This document shows positions 13,600-23,195 of a stretch of DNA of 64,000 nucleotides, piece by piece. Location: contig NW_006920878.1 of assembly GCF_000417875.1 (NCBI RefSeq), positions 491,880-555,879 on the forward strand, given 5' to 3'. The notes under the pieces are model-generated. The model worked only from the letters and a program-made list of their open reading frames with translations. It was not told where the DNA came from and made no database searches. Made by a program: the position numbers and the translations under genes. Positions within the stretch are counted from its first letter, which is position 1. Each line of letters begins with the position of its first letter. This DNA is from Pseudozyma flocculosa PF-1. Lineage: Eukaryota; Basidiomycota; Ustilaginomycetes; Ustilaginales; Ustilaginaceae.

Positions 13600-13978
13600 G
13601 TCTCGACAGGCAGTTCGTTCGGCACCTCCTTTTCTTGTTCCACAGCGCAGCAGCATCCATTGCGCCGCCATCGCATCATCATCAGCCTGCGTTATCGCAG
13701 CCCTGACGCCGCGGGTGTTTCGCAGTCGATGATCGTGTACTGGTGGCGGCATCCGTCCAGGCGTCAGACAACAGAGTCGCATGTAGGTCTGTCTCGATTT
13801 CGCTCGGCTGGTTCCACTCGAAAGCGTCGCAACGCAGCGCATCAAATCCTTGTGGCTGCGAGCGAGGCCGAAGTCTGTCCGATGGGAATGGCTCCGCCGC
13901 TTCACAGCGATCCAAACCGCTTAGTGAGCTGGAAGAGGCCAGAATGCGGCGCGTGGAAGGTTCAGAAAGCTGACGAAG
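13600..13978. other. Convergent 3' region between RAV1 and ACP gene
   Basis: About 380 bases between two convergent stop codons. It should hold both terminators. Nothing else was recognised. Confidence 0.5.
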
Positions 13979-14645
13979 TTAGCGAGTCTGTTCTCTGCGA
14001 AGATGTTGGATGTCGAACGCCATCAGCGGTCTGCACACACCCTCGGGCGACTTGGCGATGTAGTCGATCGCTTGTTGAACGGTGGTGATGTTGTCAGCCT
14101 CGGCGTCGGGGATCTCCTGTGCGGTGAAAGTGAGCGCAGAGACGAGGCATGGTCCGCGCAGTGAGCGATGAGTGGGTCCTGGGCCGTGGCGAAAGGCGCG
14201 GGGCCATGTATGGGCGACTCACGATCGAGAACTCTTCCTCGATGGCCATGACGACCTCGACGGCGTCGAGCGAGTCGAGGCCAAGGTCACTGGTGAAGGC
14301 AGAAGAGGCCGAGACCTGCACAGAGCCGATGAGGAGAGCAAAGGACGAGGGGGGTTGTCAGCGCGACAGGTATTGGCGACTGCCGTTGCTCGATCGGCTG
14401 GCCTGGCGCCTACTCGCCTTGCTCGGGTCGACCTTCTCAAAGGTCTTGAGGACGTCGACGATGCGGGTCTGGATCTCCTCCTTTCCGAGTCCGGAGCCGC
14501 TGGCGTAGAAGCGAACGGCGTTGAAGCGGGCGGCGGCCGTGGTGGGGAGGGCGGCGGTGCGGAGCGCGGGTGCCTGGCGGGCGACGGCGAGGGGTGCACG
14601 GGCACGCATGAGGGATGCGGCGGCGGTTCGGAGTGCGGCGACCAT
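13979..14645 (-). CDS. ACP1: Mitochondrial acyl carrier protein (NDUFAB1/ACP1 type)
   Basis: The acyl carrier of mitochondrial type II fatty-acid synthesis, needed for lipoate production, Fe-S cluster assembly and complex I. Three exons: 14418-14645, 14223-14315 and 13979-14116, giving 152 residues. The first ~50 residues form an arginine/alanine-rich mitochondrial presequence starting MVAALRTAAASLMRARAPLA. The mature part has the phosphopantetheine site DLGLDSLDAVEVVMAIEEEF (serine in DSL), then EIPDAEADNITTVQQAIDYIAKSPEG. Intron 1 begins GCGAGT after AAG (a GC-AG intron); intron 2 is ordinary GTGAGT-CAG. The last exon continues about 17 residues past the usual SPEG end to a TAA at 13979-13981; an unrecognised last intron could shorten this tail. 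The lipoate link is notable because PDH E2, a lipoylated enzyme, is also in the window. Confidence 0.93.
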
Positions 14646-15342
14646 TGTGAAAAGATATGTGCGTTAACGAAAGCGTGTAGAGAGAGAGAGGAGGTGCGAT
14701 GGTGGTGGTGGCGGCTGCTGAAGGAGCTGAGTATGGCGGGTGAGGTCGTGGAGGTCTGGGATGGCTTTGGTGCGATGCGCTCGTCGGGCGGGCGCGGGCG
14801 GCTGCGAAGACGCACCAAATCCGGCTGCCTGCTTTGATCACCAGCCACCGTCAGCCCGCCCTCCAAAGAGCCTTTGGGCCCCCAGCGCGCTTCGTTGGTC
14901 ATCCTCGGCCTGCGTCGACCGACACCCGGCCGAGAGAGGTACCAAAAAAAGGATGGTGGCCGCCGCAGGTTTCTTCCTGCCTGGCCCCCTCGGATGCGAG
15001 CGCCCTGCCCAGATTCAAGATTTGCCTGGCCGCCCAGCCCTGGTTGACCCGATCCTTGGCGACCTGCTGGCCACCACCACCTCTCACACCGCCCTCTCCA
15101 GCCGCAAACACCCCCTGTCCCTGTTCTCGAGTCGTTGCTGCCATTGGCTCAGCCTATCTTTCCCTCCGACAGACCTCGTGGGAGCCGGCACGACCTCCTC
15201 GTTCTGCGGACGCCAGCACAGCCCCCAGACGCACCATACCGCCACGGCTCAAGACACGGACCACCTCCCTCGCTTGCACCTACCCAGCATCACGCTGTAT
15301 CTTCCCCGGCCCTCCTCTTGATCAAACACCACACCTGGCGCG
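14646..15342. promoter_or_regulatory. Bidirectional promoter of two nuclear-encoded mitochondrial genes
   Basis: About 700 bases separate the divergent ATGs of the mitochondrial ACP and bL17m genes. An ATTGG (CCAAT box on the minus strand) lies at 15143-15147. CCAAT boxes bind the Hap2/3/5 complex, known to drive respiratory genes in fungi, so joint control is plausible but not shown. Confidence 0.4.
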
Positions 15343-16329
15343 ATGAAGGGCCTCGCTTTCCGCAAGCTCAGCCGGACGTCTTCGCACCGCAACCACCTGC
15401 TGCGCAACCTCGTCTCTTCCCTCTTTGAGCACGAGCGGATAACCACCACCGTCGCAAAGGCCAAGGAGGCCGCAAGAGAGGCAGAAAAGATCATCACCCT
15501 CGGGAAGCGCGGTACCGTGCAGGCTGGATATGGAGCCAGAGGCTACCTCTACGTGAGTGCTGCCCGCAGCGCACGGCCCACAAGCTCCTTCTCTCCCCTT
15601 GTTGTTGACGCCAGTTACGAGCCTTGCCTCGGCCGTTCACTCTCCCACCCTGCTCCGGCTCTCTCTCTCTCTCTCTCTTCACAGACGCAAGAAAAGACGC
15701 TACCCAAACTGGCCGAGCTGGCGCAGCGCTACTCCCAGCGGCCCGGTGGCTACACGCGGATCCACCTGTTTGGCAATCGGCAGGGCGACCATGCGCCTCG
15801 CGCTATCCTGGAGCTCGTCGACGGTCCCAATGACCTGCGGCTGCAGATGACGGCGCGGGCCATTGCGCGCGAGACATTCAACCGTATCACGAAGCTGGGC
15901 ACCGACAGCTTGCGCGAGGGCCGGCAGTTCGACGCTGCGACACTCGAGCAGGACGAGCGCTTCAACGAGGTGACGCGTACCAACATCTCCAAGGTGGTGC
16001 GCTTCGGAGGGATGGAGGCACGGGAGAAGCTTGTCGAGCTGGCCGCCGAGCACCTGCTACGTCTGCGCGCCACGGCCGCGCTCGAGGGACAGGTGCGCGT
16101 CGACGATGAGCGCGTCGCCAGCTGGGCCGACAACCGGCCGCGCGGACGCCTCCTCACCAAGCCAATGCGCGGGCATCGCCCCTGGGCCGGGCAGGAGCGC
16201 GCCGACCAACCACCGCCGCTTGCAGGAAAGACCAAGAACTCGGTCATCCGCCTTGGCAAGGGCGTGTTCGCGAAGCGACAGAATTATCGCACCGCGCCCT
16301 CCATGCCGCAGTATGCCCGAAGTGGTTAG
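15343..16329 (+). CDS. MRPL8: Mitochondrial large-subunit ribosomal protein bL17m
   Basis: A component of the mitochondrial ribosome near the exit tunnel. Two exons, 15343-15552 and 15685-16329, giving 284 residues. The N-terminal half is the conserved L17 core: KLSRTSSHRNHLLRNLVSSL, then FEHERITTTVAKAKEAAREAEKII and TLGKRG. Exon 2 contains RYSQRPGGYTRIHLFGNRQGD, the second conserved L17 block. About 150 further residues form a fungal mitochondrial extension ending QYARSG. The 132-base intron starts GTGAGT and ends after a long CT run with CACAG. It is a multiple of three and has no in-frame stop, so retention would insert 44 residues without breaking the frame; those residues look non-conserved, so splicing is assumed. 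Confidence 0.94.
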   Translation: MKGLAFRKLSRTSSHRNHLLRNLVSSLFEHERITTTVAKAKEAAREAEKIITLGKRGTVQAGYGARGYLYVSAARSARPTSSFSPLVVDASYEPCLGRSLSHPAPALSLSLSSQTQEKTLPKLAELAQRYSQRPGGYTRIHLFGNRQGDHAPRAILELVDGPNDLRLQMTARAIARETFNRITKLGTDSLREGRQFDAATLEQDERFNEVTRTNISKVVRFGGMEAREKLVELAAEHLLRLRATAALEGQVRVDDERVASWADNRPRGRLLTKPMRGHRPWAGQERADQPPPLAGKTKNSVIRLGKGVFAKRQNYRTAPSMPQYARSG

Positions 16330-16989
16330 GACTGCGGGCATGTACCTGTATGTGCAGTAGGAAAAATGCTCAAACAGTTGCAACCCCAGTCGAAGATGCC
16401 CTTCACACACGCGGCCTGAAGACGGGTCTTCAATGCCTCGGAGCCTTGCCAGGTCTTGATGTCATGATATCGTGATCGATCGGCGGCTATGGAGCGGTTC
16501 GTGGCCAAGCTGCTGCCGTGCGGTGTCGCATTCCTCACAGTCGCCGCATCCCTACGTAAAGCACAGCGACGAAAGCGCCAACGACCGATGCACGATCAGC
16601 TGCTTTTTCCGCCAGGATATAAAGGATGGAAGTACCCAAGAACCTCGCCCCACGCCACGACCTGGTTCGTTCGGTCAGGGAGGCAGATGACAGGAAGATG
16701 AGGGACGTGAAGAGACCATATCCTTCGCCGCAGGGCCAGCAGGATGCAGCGGAGTCTGCGTCCGACTGATGGCTGTATCGAGAAGGCGAGAATCTCGGCG
16801 ATGCACGATGTGCATTGCAGACGTTGAGCAAAACGCTTTCTTTGTCTCTCTTCATATCTGAGCGCCCAATCCAGCTGCAGAACGACTGCCTGACCTGTTA
16901 TGGCGCACCGACGTGCGACAGACCAACGAACAGCCACCGTCGCCGCCCACGTCCGAATGGAACTAGAACAGAAGAGGCGTCTCGGCGAG
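16330..16989. other. Convergent 3' region between bL17m and IPI1
   Basis: About 660 bases between two convergent stops. Lower in repeats than other spacers. No gene was recognised; small frames on both strands lack conserved content. Confidence 0.45.
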
Positions 16990-19925
16990 CTAACACCGAA
17001 GCAGGGCTGCCAATCGGACACCGGCCGCATCGACCGACCCCGTCTCATGCTGTGTCCTGCCAGCATCGCCGCTGCTCAGCCACTCGACGAGCGACGTCGC
17101 CTCTCGAATCTCCTCTGCGGTGCGCAGCCTGGCAAATGGGCCCTCGACGTTGACCTTCTTGACGGGATGCTCGACGCAAAAGAACGGGACGAGCTTCCTG
17201 CGCAGCGATTCGAGCTCCTTGGCCGTCAGACGAAGACCCGTGGTGTTGCTCGACGGACTGGACACCACGACGAGGTACCGCAGCAGCTCCAGCACCTTGT
17301 GGGGTGCCGATGTCGTCGCTGCACCAGTGGTCTGGAGGCTGGTCGGTGAGGACGACAGCGAAGAGGTGGCTTCCCAGAGGTACCGCGGAAGGCCCAGAAT
17401 CCACCGTCCCATCGCGTCTCGCAGTCGATTGCTACCCGGCCGGATCGTGAACCGACTGCCGTCCCGGGAGGCATCGTACGAGGCAAAGGTCTGGAGCGTG
17501 CAGAGCCTGGCGATGAACTCAAAGGCAAGCGCCTTGACCTTGCTCGAGCTCCCACTCCGCGAGTAGTGCTCGACGACGGCTTCAAAGAGGTCTGAAGATA
17601 CTCGATCTGACTCGACCTCGTCCGTCTCGCCCGCTATGCTTGCTGCTGGCGGGGCGGCGGTGGATCCGGTGTTGAGCAGCAGCCAAACGGTGGGTAGCAA
17701 CGACTCGTACGTGGTCGGGTCCAAAGGCGCTGACCCGATGCTGTTGCTTCCGGACAAGCTCACGATGTTGGCAGCTTCAGCGCCCCCGCTAGATGTGGGA
17801 GCAGACTTGAGGAGTTGGGAGATGAAGTCCGAGACGGTTGCCAGCTGCACGGCGAGGTTGATCTTGGCCCTGCTCTTGCTGTGGCTGCTGCCTCCGCCTG
17901 CATGTGCCTTTGCCTCGGCGGCGCGCCCATCGGGGCCCATGCTTAGAGCGAGGAGCGCAGTCAGCTCACAGAAGGCGAGATCCATCTCGGTGAGCATCGC
18001 GCGTGCCTTTTGGGAGAGTGTCGCGACCAGCGATCCGGCCGCTGGCGATCCGTGTTGGCTGAAGGGAAAGTAGGGAGAAGCATGTCCAAGGAGGCCAGCA
18101 AGCTCGCTCCGATGTGCGCGCGAGGATGCGATGGGCGAAGCGACATCGCCCGACGAAGTCGGAGACCTTGCAATCGATGCCCGCCAGAGTGTGATGCACA
18201 GCGCCACGAGATGCGACACGATCTCGGCTTGCACAGGTAGCCCAGCGTTCTGATGGGATGCGGCGCTGCGGGATGCGGAAGAAAGCGCTTGGAGGTCCAT
18301 GCCTGGGCGGAAGGCAGACGGCGCGCTGTCAAGGAAGGTGGCGACCATGACCGGCTGCAGCAGAGAGAAGAGGTGTAGAGAGGGCGAGATGGTGGCATCG
18401 GGAGTGGCGTCTGTCCCGCCGACTGGCCGCTGTCCGAGTCGTGGTGGCAGATCCGACGGGGCAAGCGCGGCCTTCATCAGGGAGGCGAAGAGGTCGCCAG
18501 TGGCCCAGCTCCGGCCTGCAGTGTCGCCGACGTTGATCAGACAGCCAGGACCGAGGCCGATAGAGAGAAAGTCGGGTAAGGTGCTGGCATCGGCAAGAGC
18601 TGTCGCATCGTGTCGCCTCTTTTGCCGCTTGCTGGCGCTTGCGTTGTTTTCGCCGTCAGTCAATGGCTCCGCCGCGGCCGAAGACGCGCTGTGGCCGCTG
18701 TCGACCCGCACAAAGTTCCGGTTACACCGCCTGCGGAGGTCAGGGCGCATTAGGCCTTCGAACGTTTCAAACTCGGCGTCGTCGCGGAAGCTCGGACGGA
18801 AGAACCAGGTCGGGCAGTCCTGGGTTGGCGCCGCCGAAGCCGTTGTCACCGCGGACCGCGATGCAGAGGCCGCTTCGGCGGCTGTCGAGGATGTCGTCGG
18901 TGCAGCTGGCGAAGCGGCAGCCGCAAGGAAATTCCTGAGACTTTTGAGGATGAGCAGCTTTGCGGCGGGTGCGAGATCGGTGATGGTGGTCGAGGAGGTG
19001 CGCTGCTGTGTGCTTTGCGCCTTGCCGCTGTGTGAACTAGGGCCGAAAGCTCCGGTACGGCGGGTGATGCCGAGGAGGTTGAGGTAGCAATTCATGAACC
19101 GCTCTCCGTGCGTCGTTGAGTGGCCATCCGCAGCAGCAGCAGCAGCCGTGTTCGCGGTCGAAGCCGGGCCGGAGCTGGGACCGGACGGGCAAGATGCGAA
19201 GCTAGGCGGAGGCGGGCGAATGAAAGCGTCGATGGCGTTCTGCCAGCCTGTCGTAGTCGCGTGCGGTGCTATCTGGACGAGAACGTCGAGGATCTTGATG
19301 GCGTCGATGCGGACCTCCGGATAAATGTGGCTGAGAGCCGAGGCGGTGAAAAGTAGGAGCGCATTCAGATAAGGCGCCAAGAGGTTGGGCGGAATCTGGG
19401 GCAGGTACCATCCAAGGAGTGAGTAGAGGTTGCGCCGGACGGCCGGGTCATCGTCGGAGAGGACCTTGCAGATGTCCGGGATCAGCTGACCGACGGCGGT
19501 TCGGATGAGGATCGGGTGAAGAGAGAGAATCTCGCGGATGCCATTGACGGCCTCTTTGCGCACGCCCGCGCCAAAATGTCGAAGCTGCTGTGCCAGCTCG
19601 GTGACCCCGAGATTGCGGCTGGTGACGAGACGGGTCGAGTTGTCCTTGTTGATGCTCTGCTGGGGCAGTGCGATGGTTCGAGAGCGGAACGAGGTGTCGG
19701 TGGCATTGTTGGCCTGCTGTTTGCCCTTGCCAAGTTTCAGCTTGGTTTTCTGAGATGGGAAGGGAGCAACGCCGTGGTGCGAGGCGTAAGGTCAAAGTCA
19801 AGGGAGAGTGGGTTGAGCGGCCGGAACGTCGAACGGACAGGCGGAGGTGCGGTCAGAAGAGGGCAAGTCTTGAGGCTCACCTGGAAATCGGCATGCTTGC
19901 CTTTGCTCTTGGCTGCCTTGGGCAT
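16990..19925 (-). CDS. IPI1: Ipi1/TEX10 pre-rRNA processing protein (Rix1 complex)
   Basis: Ipi1 works in the Rix1-Ipi1-Ipi3 complex in ITS2 processing and late 60S subunit maturation in the nucleus. Two exons: 19881-19925 (MPKAAKSKGKHADFQ) and 16990-19749, joined in phase 0 by a 131-base GTGAGC-CAG intron, giving about 934 residues. That is close to animal TEX10 and much longer than yeast Ipi1. The family block follows the intron: KTKLKLGKGKQQANNATDTSF, then SRTIALPQQSI, then HEAT/ARM-like helices including VRKEAVNGIREILSLHP and YPEVRIDAIKILDVLVQIAP. The remainder is helical with long Ser/Ala/Thr-rich inserts. The ATG at 19923-19925 with a short basic first exon is typical of the family. Confidence 0.9.
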
Positions 19926-20102
19926 GGCGAAAGCGTGCAGAGCAGGACGAGGCGCTCAAGAGGCGCGGCGACTCGCAGTGCAAGGACAGAGGAAAGGGTC
20001 TTCCGCCGAGCGCCAGTTGGGCGGACGGTGCCGCAGTTCAACCAGAAAGGGTACGGTCGCTCTGGTGATCAGATTTGAAGCTTAGTCCGGGCTAGGCCGG
20101 TA

Positions 20103-20151
20103 CTGGTGCTGGTGCTGGTGCTGGTGCTGGTGCTGGTGCTGGTGCCGGTGC
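20103..20151. repeat. CTGGTG hexanucleotide/trinucleotide microsatellite
   Basis: Seven or more tandem CTGGTG units, drifting to CCGGTG at the end, about 180 bases upstream of the IPI1 ATG. Confidence 0.9.
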
Positions 20152-21230
20152 CGATGGCGATGGAAGGTCGTGGTAGAGACGGGCAAAGGAGCATACGGGC
20201 GGGACAGAAGAACGTCAGCTGAAGAAGGGGAAAAAACGTCGGACGGAGGGCACTTCTCGGCGCCAATTCCGACACCCGAGCCGTTTGCCAAAGTCCGTGC
20301 AGCTCGAAATGGGAGTGGCTCTGACAACAAGGGACAATCAGTCAAAGATGTCATCGGCACAGTCTCTTACATGATCTGTTCAGTCAGCCTGTTAGCCACT
20401 CATCTTGACTGGGGACAGAGGTGAAGGAAGCATCCTGTTCTCAACAAGCATCACTTTTTTGACCAATGACCTACTTTGATCTTCAACCTGCACACAGTTC
20501 AACAGTCAGACTTGGTGAAAGCAGCTGTACATCAAGATGGGCCAGGGCCAAAGGTGCTCACATCAAACCCAAGAGTCATATTACCCTGTCCAGCCTTGAA
20601 GAGTGAGCAGGGACTGATGCATGCCCTCCAAAAAGCATGCAAGACCTCATGCAGGACAACTTGAATTACATTCCACTTTGCTCTCCAGCCTGCTGACAAT
20701 CTGCTGGTCATGCATCAGACCTCAAACATCAGTCATACAAAACTATGACAGCTGTCCTGCCCATCACATCTGGTGAGCTGACGATAGTCACTTACTCTCT
20801 AACTTGCCTGTGGCCAAGGCCACCGCTCCCAAGGATGCTCCGAGTGCTGAGGCCGCCGCCAAGCCCATACGCAGCGCCGCTACCGCCAAGCCCGCCATTT
20901 TTGGCCTGGGCGGCTTCAAGCGCACCGTAACAGCTTCTCCTAGTGGCTCCATCTACTTGCTTGCCCGCCTGGTCAGCACATGGTGACAAGAGTGGGATTT
21001 GAAGATAGCATATGCTGCCGAAAGCAGGGGGATGAAGAGGGTGATGGTGAGCGTGGCCTGCCAGGGCATGAAAGCCCCGATGCAAAGGACACCCTCTCCT
21101 CCCTTGCCAGAGTCCTTCTTTCGACCCCTCTTCTTCACCAACCACTGCCAAATTGCCACCTGGACAAGGCCTCTCCTCAAGTGCCTGCCTCATCCCAGGG
21201 CCATTCTGCCTCTCCGTTGCAGCTTGTCTC

Positions 21231-21290
21231 AGTCTTGTACCAGTCTTGTACCAGATCTGTACCAGTCTTGTACCAGGTACAAACCTGTTA
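21231..21290. repeat. TCTTGTACCAG/TCTGTACCAG short direct repeats
   Basis: Four close copies of a TTGTACCAG-like unit, the last overlapping a GTACC/GGTAC inverted pair, lie at the border where the CpG-free block begins. Confidence 0.75.
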
Positions 21291-21554
21291 CACATCTGTT
21301 ACATTCCCTGATGGGTATATGTAGAGGCCTCTCCTGGCCCCTTCCCCCATCAAGAACAGAACCTCTCTCCTCTCCACTCCATCCTTCCCCTTCCTTTGAA
21401 CTGCTGGCCAGTTCCTCTTCCCTTTCCCCCTTTATACCCCCTTCCTTCTTTCCCCCTCTACCTTCCCCCTCTTCCCCATATCTCCTTTCCACTTTCCCTC
21501 CTTTACTTCCTCCACCCACCTTCTGGACCATCCTTTCTCAAGACCTATCACACA

Positions 21555-21720
21555 TCAAGTCCTTACTCTCCCAAGGCATACCTCCAAGTCCTTCTTCCAA
21601 CAAGGCATATCTTCAAGTCCTTCATCCATAAGGCATACCTTCTTCAAGTCCTTCTCTAAGGCATACCTTCTTCAAGTCCTTCTCTAAGGCATACCTTCAA
21701 GTCCTTCATCTATCAAGGCA
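21555..21720. repeat. Degenerate tandem repeat around AAGGCATACCTTCTTCAAGTCC
   Basis: Irregular units of AAGGCATAC and TTCAAGTCCTTC repeat about five or six times. The clearest copies are at 21640-21710. They sit inside the CpG-free, pyrimidine-rich block. Confidence 0.75.
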
Positions 21721-23195
21721 ATCTCCCAAATCCTGATCTTATCTTCAACAAGGCGTCTTCCTTCTGGCTCCTATCCTTCTGCCTTCAACTCCTCTCAAGC
21801 CTTTCCTTCCCACTTCCAGGCCTTCTCCTACCTTAGGCAATTCACACCCATTCTCCTTTCCCTCACCTTCTCCCTTCCCTCCTCCTCAAGACTGGCCAGT
21901 CACCATCTCTTCCTTCCTCACCATCACCTGTCAGCCTCAACAGGTCAGGACTCCACCATCTGTCAAGGATTCCTTCAGACACACCAGCCTTTCTGTGCTG
22001 ACATCTTGTCTTCCTCAAGGCCTTACCAGGACCTTGAAGGATTAAGCCCTATACACCTTCTACCTTGGTCCAACCTGCCCCCCCAAATCTTTACGCCCGA
22101 AGAGGATTGCACCGGAGAAATGTGCGAGCACGAAGCTGAGTGAGAGTAAGGTGACTCCCACCGATGTGGTGGGGTCAAAGGGGAAGAACATGGTGGGAGG
22201 AGCCGGTGAGGGGTGTGTGGACGAGTTGCAAAGGTCGGGAGGGCAGGTATGAGACGAGCTCAAAGGCTCGCTCAGGCCCGTAGAGGACCAGGCCGAGGCC
22301 GAGCCCAGCTAGGGCTGTGGCCCACCAGAGTATCACCCTGTCGTGCCTGAATGACCACAGCCTGCAAGCAGACGTGTACATGGGCTTCCATCAAGGGGGG
22401 AAGTGCACCACAAGACTTGCAGTGCACCATGTTGGTCTGGATGTAGGGCCTCTTACATGGGTTTCATCACTCAGCCTGGTCAATCCCCTAAGTTGAAACA
22501 GGAGGGAGCATGCTGCATCAGCAAGGGTACATACAACCTTTGATGTGCACCCACTCCTGCCTCACTTTGCCTTCAGTCTGACAGTCAAGCGTGTTTGGCT
22601 GCTTGCTTCAGACCTGGTGATGCAACTCCCTGCAGCAAGAGCAGCAGCACGGAGGCCGGGTGAACATCAATCAATCAGGCGCCTTGTTGCACGCCCGCCC
22701 GCTCCATGAGGACACGGGTGGGTCGGCAACGTCCCCTGATGGTACCCACACGATCCTCAGTGTCCTTCATCTCTTCCCACCATGCTGAGCCATTGTCCTT
22801 CGGAACACGCAGACGAGACGGTACAGGCCAGGACTCACGGTGGCCTCTCCCTCATCCCAAACGAACGGCATGCTCTCGCTGGCCTTCACCAACCGTCTCC
22901 ATCCCACACCGGGCTTCTGACTGCAGCGCACGCTCGCTCCTCTGACCCCTTCATCCGATGGTGGGCCCTTCGAGCCAACAGCACCGCACAGCACGGCAAG
23001 TACGCCTGCTACGACGGCCCTGGTGGATCCGGAATCGACTCTGTTGATTCACCATCCCTAGCTACCGACTCTACCCACACCGCGACGAGGACAAGACAAG
23101 CACCGAGGCGCCGTTTTCCGAATCTGAACCGCCCGTATCCCCCCATCCTGCCGTCCGCCTTGAATCCCCATGCCCATCCCGCACGACAAGCCTCG

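Larger units (their letters stand above)
20790..22960 (-). pseudogene. Exon-like remnants of an unrecognised multi-span membrane protein
   Basis: Several CpG-containing pieces on the minus strand have coding-type codon use and hydrophobic content: about 22839-22925 (ends MPFVWDEGEAT at a GTGAGT donor), about 22262-22362 (RVILWWATALAGLGLGLVLYG followed by PERAFE), 22085-22200 (TTSVGVTLLSLSFVLAHFSG and AILFGRKD), 20990-21180 (VKKRGRKKDSGKGGEG then AFMPWQATLTITLFIPLLSA) and 20800-20960. They are separated by CpG-free sequence and do not join in one frame with obvious splice sites. They could be exons of a real gene with odd introns, or relics of a decayed gene. I do not recognise the family, and the plus strand of the 20800-20960 piece is also open. 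Confidence 0.3.
19926..23195. other. 3.3-kb gene-poor island with CpG-depleted blocks
   Basis: The spacer between the IPI1 start and the WDR23-like gene's 3' end is unlike the rest of the window. Three blocks have essentially no CpG: 20356-20781 (none), 21217-22093 (one only, near 21753) and 22375-22589 (none), although CpG is frequent on both sides and in nearby genes. CA and TG are common there instead. The top strand of 21300-22080 is almost all C and T. CpG-containing segments between the blocks resemble minus-strand coding exons (see separate entry). Promoter sequence of IPI1 must lie at the left end. Confidence 0.7.

Noticed and set aside
16610..16630. GATATAAAGG, a TATA-like element
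   Set aside because: It lies between two convergent 3' ends with no start codon downstream that leads to a supported gene.
20400..22600. Intact transposon
   Set aside because: No terminal repeats, target-site duplication, transposase, reverse transcriptase or integrase motif could be seen in any frame; only a decayed element remains possible.
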